This document shows positions 52,635 through 62,668 of a DNA stretch of 64,000 bases, one piece after another. The position numbers were made by a program, and so were the translations under genes. The stretch spans positions 496,001 to 560,000 of the forward strand of contig NC_018212.1 of assembly GCF_000219625.1 (NCBI RefSeq), in the 5' to 3' direction. Origin of the DNA: Zymoseptoria tritici IPO323 (lineage: Eukaryota; Ascomycota; Dothideomycetes; Mycosphaerellales; Mycosphaerellaceae). Below the pieces are notes generated by a model. The model worked only from the letters and a program-made list of their open reading frames with translations, was not told the origin of the DNA and did no database searches. How positions within the stretch are numbered: the first letter of the stretch is position 1; each line of letters opens with the position of its first letter.

Positions 52635-55600
52635 TCACGATCTGGCCATGTTAGCCTGCATGCCCCTCGGACTGCCTTGCAACGCATTCGGACTCTGCAT
52701 TCCATTCCCATTCATACCTGGCACGCCACTACCCGAACTCCCTAACCTCTGCATTTGCGGCGTGTTGCTGCGACTCGCAGGCCGTTGTTGACCATTGACG
52801 CCCGCGACCATCTGGTTCATGTTGGGCGAGTATTGCATCGCCGGGCTGGCGGGCGCCATGTTCGGACTGACGTGCGCCAGAGCGGGACTGCCACCGTTGA
52901 GGTTCGCGTGACCTTGGTTGGGGCTCTGCTGCTGCATCTGCATCTGCATTTGTTGCATGCGCATCATCTTCTGAGCGTACGCTTGTTGCTGCTGAGGAGG
53001 GGTTGAACTGGTCACGGTCGATGTCATGTTGGCTTGGGGTGGGACGTTGCCGTCTGTGCCGTTGCCGTACATGCCACTAGCCATGTTGCCGTTCGCCATT
53101 TGCCGATTCGCTTGGTAGCCGTTCTGGTTGTTGTAAGCTTGCTGCTGTTGTGGCTGCTGCATGTTCGCGTTGGGCTGCGAAGGAATGCCGGCTGCGGCGT
53201 TCATCGCGTTCTGCCTTGCCTGAGTCATCGTCTTAAGCTGTTGCATTGCTTGCATGTCCAGTTGCTCCTGCGACATGTTCGGGTTGGCTGCGCGTAGTTG
53301 CGTCTTGATTGCGGTAATCGCGGGCACAACTCCAGAAGACAATTGCTGTGGACCGCCGTTTGGAGTCGGAGGAGGCGGCATGCTTGGAGATGCCGCCATT
53401 TGCTGACCAGATCCGTTCATCATTTGCTGCTGATTGCCATTGGCACTGTGCTGCTGCTGTTGTTGAGTGAACGCAGCGGCAAGCAAGGCCTGGTTGTTTT
53501 GCAGTTGCTGCTGGTTTGTCATGCCGCCTGGACTGGCCATGTTGCCGTTTGCCATCTGAAATTGCTGCGCGGCGTATTGTGGGTTCCGTGCTTGAATATT
53601 CGCTTGCTGCATCTGCTGCATGTTGGGATGCTGCGCAACGCGAGCTTGCATCTGCGCTTGTGGAACACCCTGACCATTGCCGTTGGGAACGGCCAAGTGA
53701 CCATTCCTAACAAGCGGCTGCATTGGGCGGCCCTGTTGTTGGCCTTGGACTTGACCGTTGGCGTTCGGAACCTGCTGACCGTTGGCTTGCATTTGTGCAT
53801 GCTGCTGGGGCAGAGCAGCACCCGGCGGACGCTGTTGACCAGGTACACCAGGTTGCATGCCGGCTTGACCAGCCTGTTGCTGCTGAGCTGCACGTTGCAT
53901 CTGCAGCTGGCGCTGCTGCTGCGCTTCGAGCACCTTGGCACGGTGCTGTCTTGCAGCCTCGAGCATGGCGACGTCCCGCTCGTGACGCTTCTTGCTGAAT
54001 TCCTGTGGGGTGAGCTTGACTTGGCGGACCTGGTTCGTCGTCTCAGATTGTGACTTCCTCTGAGCAGCAGCGCGAGCGGTCTCGGCTTGTTTCCAAGCTG
54101 CTTGCTCCCGCTTCTTTGCCAGTTTTCGGAAGCCATCAACCATCCACAAGTACCTCGTAGATCTGCGTTTCTCAACTCTGGTGGGTGTCGTTCGCCTTCG
54201 GAGCGGTATGTGAGTGGGTCCGCCATTCGCCGCCGCTTGCTGTTGAATAGCAGTGACTTGAGCCTGGTAGCGTCGCTCAGCAGCCTGTTGGCTTGATTCA
54301 AGCCTATTAAACCAAGTCTTGAAGTAGACAGTCTTGCGCATGTCTGCTGGGAGCGACTCGAGTTCGACCCACCTCTCGAAACACTCCCACGGGGTCCTGC
54401 GCTCAGCGGAACTCTTGTATCGAGTTTGCAACGACAGCTCATCTGCAATAAGCGACCAATTGAACGTATACTCCTTCGCCAACTTGCGAAGCTTCTGATC
54501 ATCCTCCCAAATCCATTGTGAGCCGTTGCGGTATTCATAGAATGCAGTGGACGGCATGATGAATTCGGACGGCGGTCGGAAGGCATTGTTAGAGTGCAGT
54601 CTGTCGCGAATAGGCTTGTTCTCCGCTTGGAACAAAGCGCACTCGGCCGGTTCGGACGCGTCTTCTCGACGACTCCGCTTCAGACTCGGCTGAGACGACA
54701 GGACCTCCTCCTCGTCGTCATAATCGTATCTACTCCGCTTCCTGCTTGGTCCGGCTGCTTTCGGAAGAATCTTGCCCTCAATAAACCTCGACACAGCCGT
54801 GAACGGCGCTGGCTCGTGCTTGATTTCTTGATCGAGGAGGCCCACCTTTGGCAAATTTTTGAGTATTTGTGTCGCCTTGCCAGAGGCTTCGAGCTCGCCA
54901 AAGGCATCGGCCAGCTCTGGTGCGACAACGACGCGAGTCCAGAGAGGCGATCCTGACCTTGGGGTCTGCACGGCGTCGTCTTCTGGGGCTGAATCTCCAT
55001 CGCGGTCCAATTCTGGCACGTCCTCCGTCACAGCGGTCTTCTCGCTGGGATCCTGTACTTTGACCTTGACCTGCAGTCGCAGTCTCCCCGCGACGTCAGC
55101 GTTCACCCATTCACAGCATCGTTCGGCGAGCCAGGCGCAGGTGCTCCGCTTGAGTCGCTTCTCAGCGCGGAAATCCTTGCGCATCCATTTCATCTCTTGC
55201 ATCATGTGGTCGTGATGCGAGACAGGCTCCTCGGGTTCCTTGCACTTCTCCATCTGGCGCAGAGACCACTTATTCGCATTCTGCAGTTGATATATTCGTC
55301 TGAGCATCCTGAAATCCAGTCGCTCGTGCAGTGCTGTGTAATGATCCTCGGTGGAAAGTACTTTGACACCTTTACCAACAAGATCGGGAAGAGTCCTAGT
55401 TCGTGAATTAGGCGATTCGTGCGCCTGGATTCTGAAAAGTGACTCGAGATAGTCACGCTCGGGATCTTCCGCCGCGCCTTTCAGAACTTGGAGCTCGTCA
55501 ATGACGGGTTCGACAATATCGACCAGACGGAACTGACTCAACGATCGGGATTCACGAGGCGTCTGTGGTGGTCCAAGTATAGATGACAGAGACCTGGCAG

Positions 55601-57250
55601 TATCAGGATCTCCAGGATGTCGTCGAGTGAGTGGTGAGATGAGCTCAGACTCCCGTCTTCCAGCGAACGACAGTTCAGGAGATTGCAATGAGGTCTCGCC
55701 GAGGATTTCGGATACGGACTTTTGACGAAGTGCGCCAGATGAGACCCTGGTAATCATTCTCGGAGTTGTGCCGCTCTCGGTACGTCCGGGAGAAGCTTGC
55801 TGGCTCGTGGTGTCCACCCGAAGACCGGTCTGGGCGCGAGGCTTGACAGCGATGCTCGCTTCGTCGTCGTCCTCTTCCATAGGCTCCGTCGGTACTTCCT
55901 TTGCAACATCGGCCAGCGGTTTGGGAGCAGCCTTCGCAGCCTTCATGTCTTCGACCATTTCGCCAGCCTCCGTAGTCTCTTTACCAACCTTCTCACCCGG
56001 CTCAGGACCATCGACACCATCTCGCGCTGCCTGTTCCTCCGCAGATCTCGCTGCGGCTTCACGCTCCTCCCATCTCAGTTGATCGTCCGGTGTTGCAACG
56101 TCGCCCAGTGCTTGTTTCCGAGCGATCTCTTTCTGTGCCTCCAGCAATCGGTCGTGTTCTTCTTTCTCCCGTTGCTGTTCAGGCGTAGGCTGCAACTCCT
56201 TCGGCGGAGCAACCTCAATCTGACCGCTATCGGAATCCGGTGAAGTATCTGGGGAGTCCACGGGCGGCCCAGGTGTCGCAGCAGAGTAGGCTCCGACCGT
56301 GGAGGACGGAGAGGACGCCAAGTCAGCATTGGGTGCCTTTGGTCTTTGCGACCTGGCCGATTCTGATCCTGATCGTCGCTGTGCTTCCTCCGCCTCTCGC
56401 TCGCGCAGTGAATCTTCCTGTACCTTCTGAGCTGGTAAGTGTACCACTTTGGCAGGTTTCTGTGGGCTCTGCATGTCCAGTAGTTGCTGAGCCGGCTCAT
56501 CGAATTGGGCCTCGTCCTCGGGTAGCGGCCGTGCAACATTCGCAGGCGCGGCAGAATCTTCGTCCGGTTGAGGTGATGTTCGATGAGAGCTGGCTGCTGA
56601 CCTTACTCGATCCGCGTCTGCGACAGAGCCTGTGGCATTTGCAGGCTCGTTTGCGACGGAGGATGCTGGAGTGGCATCATTGGGCCGCAATTCGGACACA
56701 TCAACGGCGACGGAGGATTCGAGTTGCGAGCTAGATTCTGCAGATTGAAGGGTAGGTTTCGCATCGGATATAGAGTCGTCATGGTGTTGTGTTGAGGTGA
56801 GCGCGCCAGGTGACGGCCGGAGTGTGAGCGCTGTTGAGTCGAACGCGACGTTCCTTGTCACATGTAAGTGGAATGACGAGAACAACAATACCAGAAAACG
56901 TACCTCGAGAGGTCGAATTTTTGCAGAAACTCGGCGTCATCATCGCTGCAATTGTCTGCGTCGAAGGACTTGTTGAAGAGGGTGGAGAGCGGCGAGTTGT
57001 TTTGAATAATCCCATGTACGGCTTTCAAGCCGAGTAGGGCGGTCGCGCGCACGCGAGTGATGGATCTATAGTCGGCCATTAGCATCAGTTGCCATCACAT
57101 TTCCATCAGAACAATTATTCTGATGGCAAGAACAGCATGGCTAGAGCATACGAGATGATCTGAGGTGAATTGTGGAAGGGCGACTCACGTCAAATCATGC
57201 TGCCTGGTTGATACGGCCTTCTGGCGTAATTCGCGACACTGCAATGACAT
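52635..57250 (-). CDS. VID21: NuA4 histone acetyltransferase subunit Vid21/Eaf1
   Basis: Scaffold subunit of the NuA4 histone H4 acetyltransferase complex. 1480 residues; exons 57250-57189, 57065-56904, 56853-52635 with introns of 123 and 50 bp, phases consistent. Seen in order: a short N-terminus continuing into RVRATALLGLKAVHGIIQ, a long acidic and Glu/Ala/Pro-rich region, an HSA domain (LHERLDFRMLRRIYQLQN...KWMRKDFRAEKRLKRS), a Myb/SANT domain (SQWIWEDDQKLRKLAKEYTFNWSLIADELS region, split by no intron), the basic stretch RRRTTPTRVEKRRSTRYL, and a final 400 residues very rich in Gln, Asn, Met and Gly. HSA plus SANT in this order identifies Vid21/Eaf1. Confidence 0.92.
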
Positions 57251-57601
57251 GAGCGTCGCTTTGGCGAGCGCAAAGCCACATCTGTCAGATACGATCGGTA
57301 TCAACAGATGCGAGCCAGAAGAAAGAGGATGGCAATAGCGAAGGCGTGGTGGACGTGGACGTGGACGTGGTGGTGCTGAATGCGGGCTCGTAGAAGTGGG
57401 CGTCGGCGTCGTGGATTGCGACGGGGAGGAGGGACAGCGGGCGATGAGACAGCTGGGGGTTTGCGGCAAGCGAGGCCCGACCAAAAAAGTTAAAAAGTCG
57501 ACTTGGAAATATTGTTTCTCAAACACGCCCAGCTTGCAACAGTGTCTCATCACAGATAAACATTGCGACCATACCACGGGAATCTACGTCGTTACTACAG
57601 C
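57251..57601. other. Divergent promoter, VID21 / MAK11
   Basis: About 350 bp shared by two genes transcribed outward. Holds a PAC-like element and an A-rich stretch (57483-57497). Confidence 0.5.
57441..57449. promoter_or_regulatory. PAC-like element (GCGATGAGA)
   Basis: Matches the core of the PAC motif (GCGATGAG) that in fungi marks promoters of ribosome-biogenesis genes. It lies about 150 bp before the MAK11 ATG, consistent with the role of that gene; an RRPE-like A-rich stretch follows about 40 bp on. Established motif, inferred function here. Confidence 0.4.
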
Positions 57602-59134
57602 ATGGCATCGACCACAGGAAAGCGGAAGCGCAACGATGTCCCGACGAAGCCCGTGAAAAAGATTGCCAGCAGCAGCACAAAACCTGCTCCAAGGCTACAA
57701 GGGAATGGAACTACGACGAATGGCCACAAACAGGACGATAAGGCTCTGGCTCCATCAAACGGGACAAGTAGCAAGCAACATAACAGCAGTGCTCCGGTCC
57801 ACATTCAAATCGTCACCGGATCCTACGAACGGGTGCTTCACGGCTTTGCAGCAAGAATTCCTCGATCAAAATTAAACGTCGACTCTGACCCTGCCACCAC
57901 GCAAAAGCGAGCAGATGAAGTCTCCTTCTCCGACAGCTTCCTCTTCGCCGCCCACTCCTCCGCCATCCGCTGTCTAGCTCTCTCATCTTCAGCAGAAGCG
58001 GACAAATGCCTCCTCGCGACCGGAAGTTCAGATGAGCGCATCAATATCTACAGTCTCTCCACCGTCCCGCCATCTCCCTCTGCACCCAACCTGCCCTCCC
58101 TCTCCGGAACTGCTATCGCCGAGAATCCTCGCAACAAGTCTCTCGGCAGTCTCACTCACCATGACCGCGCGATAACAGCTCTCCAATTCCCGACCAAATC
58201 GAAGCTCTTCAGCAGCGCCGAGGATGCCACCATCGCCATATCCCGGACCCGCGACTGGACGGTCCTCTCCTCCATCAAAGCGCCCATACCGAAACCTCAA
58301 GGTCGTCCTTCAGGCGATACAGCCGGACCGGGAGAAGTGCCAGCTGGTGTCAACGATTTTGCGATCCACCCTTCTCAAAAGCTCATGCTGAGCGTCGGCC
58401 GCGGAGAGAGATGTATGCGACTGTGGAATTTGATGACTGGCAAGAAAGCTGGTGTGTTGAATTTTGATCGAGATCTTCTCATTCAAGCGGGCGAGAGCAA
58501 GTTCAGCAGTGGTGAGGGACGGCGGGTATTGTGGGATGGTGAGGGTGAAAATTACGTGGTCGGATTCGAACGTGGTGCGGCGCTATTCGGTATCGACTCG
58601 AAGCCGAAAGCGGTCATTCGACCTTCACCGTCTTCGAAGATCCATCAGATGCGTTTTCTGCCAACGACGGAGGGCGAGCCGAGCGTTCTTGCGCTATCGA
58701 CCGAAGACGGGAGGATCCTCTTCTACGATCTGGAGGGTAGCGCTGAAGCTGCGGACGCCTCGAAACTTCCTCTGGCTTCCTGTATCGCCCAACTTGGAGG
58801 TGCCAATGCCGGTATTAGCGGACGAGTGAAGGACTTTGAGATTCTAAAGCTGGGCACACCGGGAAGCGAGGAATCCCTGGTCTTTGTGACTGCCAGCAGC
58901 GATGGCGCCGTGAGATTATGGAACGTCCTTCGATCGCAATTGAAGACCGGCAGCGAAAGTGAGGAACCGACGCAGGTTGGCCAGCTCATCGCTACTCATG
59001 AGACAGGCAACCGCATCACTTGCCTTGGAGCGTTCTTGTTAGATGGCAAGTCTAGTGGTGTCGAGGAGCCTGAGGAGGAGGGAGGTGCTGACGAAGGTGA
59101 GGAGGAAGATAGCTCTGAGGATGATGCCGAGTAG
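57602..59134 (+). CDS. MAK11: WD40 protein Mak11 (PAK1IP1-like), 60S ribosome biogenesis
   Basis: Nucleolar WD40 factor that in yeast acts with Rlp24 in early 60S subunit assembly. 510 residues, single exon; MASTTGKRKRN at 57602 was chosen, with a Lys/Arg-rich nuclear start. Seen: a basic, Ser-rich N-terminus, then WD-type repeats: HIQIVTGSYERVLHGF, LFAAHSSAIRCLALS..LLATGSSDERINIY, LTHHDRAITALQF..LFSSAEDATIAISRTRDWTVL, DFAIHPSQKLMLSVGRGERCMRLWNLMTGK, VTASSDGAVRLWNVL, and an acidic C-terminus (EEDSSEDDAE) as in the family. The GERCMRLWNLMTGK repeat is characteristic of the Mak11/PAK1IP1 group. Confidence 0.9.
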   Translation: MASTTGKRKRNDVPTKPVKKIASSSTKPAPRLQGNGTTTNGHKQDDKALAPSNGTSSKQHNSSAPVHIQIVTGSYERVLHGFAARIPRSKLNVDSDPATTQKRADEVSFSDSFLFAAHSSAIRCLALSSSAEADKCLLATGSSDERINIYSLSTVPPSPSAPNLPSLSGTAIAENPRNKSLGSLTHHDRAITALQFPTKSKLFSSAEDATIAISRTRDWTVLSSIKAPIPKPQGRPSGDTAGPGEVPAGVNDFAIHPSQKLMLSVGRGERCMRLWNLMTGKKAGVLNFDRDLLIQAGESKFSSGEGRRVLWDGEGENYVVGFERGAALFGIDSKPKAVIRPSPSSKIHQMRFLPTTEGEPSVLALSTEDGRILFYDLEGSAEAADASKLPLASCIAQLGGANAGISGRVKDFEILKLGTPGSEESLVFVTASSDGAVRLWNVLRSQLKTGSESEEPTQVGQLIATHETGNRITCLGAFLLDGKSSGVEEPEEEGGADEGEEEDSSEDDAE

Positions 59135-59630
59135 AGTAGTCCTCATGGAGCAGGCAGCGTCCGTTGAAGATATCCTTACCTAAGGTGCCCATCTCGAGAT
59201 GGTGTCTTGCTTGGTCAGGTATCTTACCTACCTGTACATCTTAGGAAGATGTCTTGTCACTTTGCCTGTCCACCTCAACAACGGGTCTTGCTCAGTTGTC
59301 CGTACTGGTAATGCTTGGTTCAATGTACTTGACCAGCCAACTCACCTGCCCGTGTCTGGCTACGTTACTTGCCGTGCACAATGACATACGCTGCCGACCA
59401 CCCGGCACGGTTTCACTGGTCATGCTGTTACCTCCCACAAGATCGGGTTTCACATGCAACCATTCTCCCCCGGTGCCTTGCATGATGACATCTGGCGGGA
59501 CCAGATTCTACCCCACATTTTGACCATCTCATCACTGAGCGAGCTGACGGAGCTCGACTTCAGGGACATTCGACCTTTCATAGCTTCTACACCGACATCG
59601 CAAAAACCATTCTCGCACACGACCAACGAA
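59135..59630. other. Intergenic
   Basis: Between two same-strand genes. Nothing recognised. Confidence 0.5.
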
Positions 59631-60331
59631 ATGACAACAATCAAAGGTCCCGGCGAAGCCCGCACCTACGACGGTACACCCTCCTCCACTCTCCCCCTCC
59701 CCTTCACCCCACTAATCTTTCTCCAGGCACACCCCTCCGCATCGGCATCATCCACGCCCGGTGGAACACGAAAATAATCTCCGCCCTCCTCGATGGCACA
59801 AAGAAGTCGCTGCGAGCAGCCGGCGTCCGCGACGAAAACATCGTCATCCAAACCGTCCCAGGTTCCTACGAACTTCCCTACGCCGTCCAACGGATGTGGA
59901 CCGCCTCGCAATCGCAAAGCAGTCTCTCTGGCGGCGGAGGGCTGATCGCATCCGCTACCGATCTTCTAGGTGGAAGTACGACGGACTTGACGGCTACAGC
60001 GAAAGAGGGAGGAAAGGCAGCGGGAGGAGGAGGCGCGAGCAAGGAGCCCTTCGACGCGATCATTGCGATTGGAGCCCTGATCAAGGGCAGCACGATGCAT
60101 TTCGAGTACATCTCCGACAGCGTCAGTCATGGGCTTATGAAGGTGCAGTTGGAGACGGGGTGTCCGGTGATTTTTGGGTTGTTGACGCTGTTGACGGAGG
60201 AGCAAGGGTTGGAAAGAGCGGGGATCGATGAGGCGGGGAAGGGGCATAATCATGGGGAGGATTGGGGGAGTGCGGCGGTGGAACTTGGGGTTAAGAGGAG
60301 GGGTTGGACGGAGGGGAAGTTTATTGAGTAG
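59631..60331 (+). CDS. RIB4: 6,7-dimethyl-8-ribityllumazine synthase
   Basis: Penultimate enzyme of riboflavin synthesis; condenses the ribityl-aminouracil with dihydroxybutanone phosphate. 215 residues; exon 1 59631-59673, 53-bp intron, exon 2 59727-60331. Seen: TPLRIGIIHARWN with the substrate-binding Trp, VPGSYELPYAVQRM, then an insertion of about 45 residues rich in Gly, Ser and Thr (about 73-118), AIIAIGALIKGSTMHFEYI with the phosphate loop and the catalytic histidine, PVIFGLLT and the C-terminal helix. Without the insertion the length would be the usual 160-170. Some filamentous fungi also have an insertion here. Confidence 0.93.
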
Positions 60332-60457
60332 AAAGAGGTGTGTTGAGTGTGGTGTGGATATGTGGACAAATGCTTGCTATGAGGTGATGCTGTTGAGCAA
60401 CACGCGCCCATCATCGAATGCGGCTTCCCTTGAACTTCAGTTCTGTGCCTCCACCGC

Positions 60458-61992
60458 TCACTTCGTCTTCAGCTCCTGCTCAATAGCAGCGGCCAACGCA
60501 GCAATAGCGTCGATGAGAGAACAGTCTCCACCCCAGGTGTGCATTGCGAGTCCCAGGATGGGCAGACGACGCAGCGTTCTGCCGCTGAAGCCCTCGCATT
60601 TCTGTGCCAGTGCCCATACCAGACGACCAGGTGAGTCCGGCGAGTCGGCATCGAGGAATGTCATGTCTTCGAAGGTCGGGACCGTGACCGGCTCGAGGAT
60701 CGTCCATGGCGAGGATGGTTGAGGTGAGCTGGCACGTGGTGTCTCTGGTGCCTGGTTTATCGGCGCTGTTTGTGCTGGCTGCTTTGCCTTGGAGCGAGTG
60801 ACGGCTCTGCGTTTTGGTGCGGACTCCTCCACGGACGGATCGCTGTGCGAAGTCACGGTCGATGGTGTAGCCGATACCACAGCAGAGCGAGGAGCTGAGT
60901 CGGTCGCAGCCATGTCGATCAGACTAGCTCTGACAAGCTCGTTGAGACACGATCGGAAGATGTTGTAGATTGCCTCTGGTGACGGGCTTGGTATGAGCTG
61001 CTTGATGTCCACTCGATCGAGGAAAGCTGGGTCGATGGCACCGATGAGGTTGCTGGTGCACAGAACGAGGATGTTGGGTGAGAGACGAAGCTTATCAAGA
61101 GCTGTCAAGAGCTGGTTGGTAGCTCGCAGCCCATCACTGCATTCATCACCGTCTGTGGACTTCTGTCGTGATCCGGCAATGGTCTCGATCTCGTCGATGA
61201 CAACAACGACGAGTGTGAAGGGTGGACGTGCCAATTCGACAACGCTGTCGAACAGCTGGCTGATCAGCTTGCCACTCTCGCCAAAGTACTTGGAGAGCAT
61301 GGTGTTGGTGTTCACTTCAACCAGAAGAGCACTGCTGAAGATCTTTGACAGTCGGATGCTGAGCTTCTGAGCGAGTGCTCGACACAATGTGCTCTTGCCG
61401 GACCCTGGCGGGCCGTGAAGCAGGCAGAGTCGATTCCAGTTGAATGTGCTCAGGTTGAGACCGGGCTGTTTCATCACGCCGAGCATGCGAACGAGACATC
61501 GGAGTAGCTTCGATGGAAGAGCGTCTTCGTAGATGAGTGAGTCCCACTCCCCGACCAGCTCAGTGTTGGGGAGGGGTAGGATGCGAGCCTGATTCACAGC
61601 AGTCTGGCCGTCTTCTGCATCATTGTGATTCGACTTGCGACGTGAAGTCGACTTTCGGCCCGTGGTCTTCAGTGAGTAGGTCTGGACGTCGAGCCCGGTC
61701 TCGTGGACTCTGCAGATGCCGCCAGGTACAGGCGGACCGGTGTAGTCGGCAGCCGTGGCACGTTCGATGTGTGGTGAGTCTGAAGCTGGTCAGTGCTGCC
61801 GGTCATGCATCTTCTCGGGCTCATCGACGGACTGTGACCGGTGATGATGCTGCCGACGAGGAGGGAGCTGTAGTTTGATCTGAGGCATGCGAGAACAGCT
61901 TCTGTCGCTTGGACTGCCGCATTGGCATCACTGTCCGCCTTGAGCTGAACCTCGATGTGAAGGGTCGGTTTGAGGAGCGTGGCTTTGTCCAT
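60458..61992 (-). CDS. PCH2: Pachytene checkpoint AAA+ ATPase Pch2/TRIP13
   Basis: AAA+ ATPase that remodels HORMA-domain proteins in meiotic and spindle checkpoints. 493 residues; exons 61992-61839 and 61785-60458, 53-bp intron (GTCACA donor, CTGAC branch point), which is needed to join the N-terminus to the ATPase frame (ETGLDVQTYSL precedes the core). Seen: PNTELVGEWDSLIYEDALPSKL, Walker A HGPPGSGKSTLCRALAQKL, the substrate-loop region VNTNTMLSKYFGESGKL, Walker B VVVVIDEIETIAGSR, sensor SNLIGAIDPAFLDR and the lid FSGRTLRRLPILGLA. About 90 low-complexity residues interrupt the lid. MDKATLLKP at 61992 is the likely start; the frame is open to 62118. Confidence 0.92.
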
Positions 61993-62668
61993 GTCCACGA
62001 GCTGCGACTTGTGTGAAGGTGAGGTCCTGTTGAGTCCGCGGAAATGAAGGTCGATGGAAGTGAAGAGAGGATGTGAAGGAGAATCGAGGAGATGGTAGTG
62101 CTGAGAGGATACCTTCATCGTTTTACGGCGAAGCAGGCAGGAGGCTCAAGGCAAGGCGCGTCGTGCTTTCCATCTCAAGGACGAAACCGCGTCTTCTTGC
62201 AGCACAATGCTACCGTACCCAATTTACGGTCATGCCACCAGACTTCCACTTCACCTTCACACACTGGACTCATCGTGCGCTACATTATGCTCATATCCAT
62301 CCGCTCGCGCTCGCATGTTCAGCTCCGAGAACCCTATCGATAGGCGACCAACTCGCTGACCAACGGCCTGAGCCTGGGAGGAAGTCCAATATCCGCGACT
62401 CTTCGCATCCTGTGAGGATGGACCGCCGAGTGATCATGACGGACGATCTCGACATGTGTGAAGAGTGACGGTAGAGACGTAGCGTGCAGGCGTCCCGTCG
62501 TCGGGTCTCTGGCTCTGCCTGCTTAGTCATGATATTCGATCGTCATCGTCTTCAGCCACATGCTTTGCGACGCCTCTTGCTTCGCACGTTCAAGCTTCAC
62601 AGACCGACCACACACCATCGTGCCTACGACCGACTGCGAACGATTCTTCATGCCTTGCGTCGCTAAAC
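61993..62668. other. Divergent promoter region, PCH2 / CSC1-like gene
   Basis: About 680 bp. No gene or clear element recognised. Confidence 0.5.

Noticed and set aside
53298..54586. Long frames in both directions over the VID21 tail
   Set aside because: The CAG-rich low-complexity sequence is open in several frames; only the VID21 frame matches a family.
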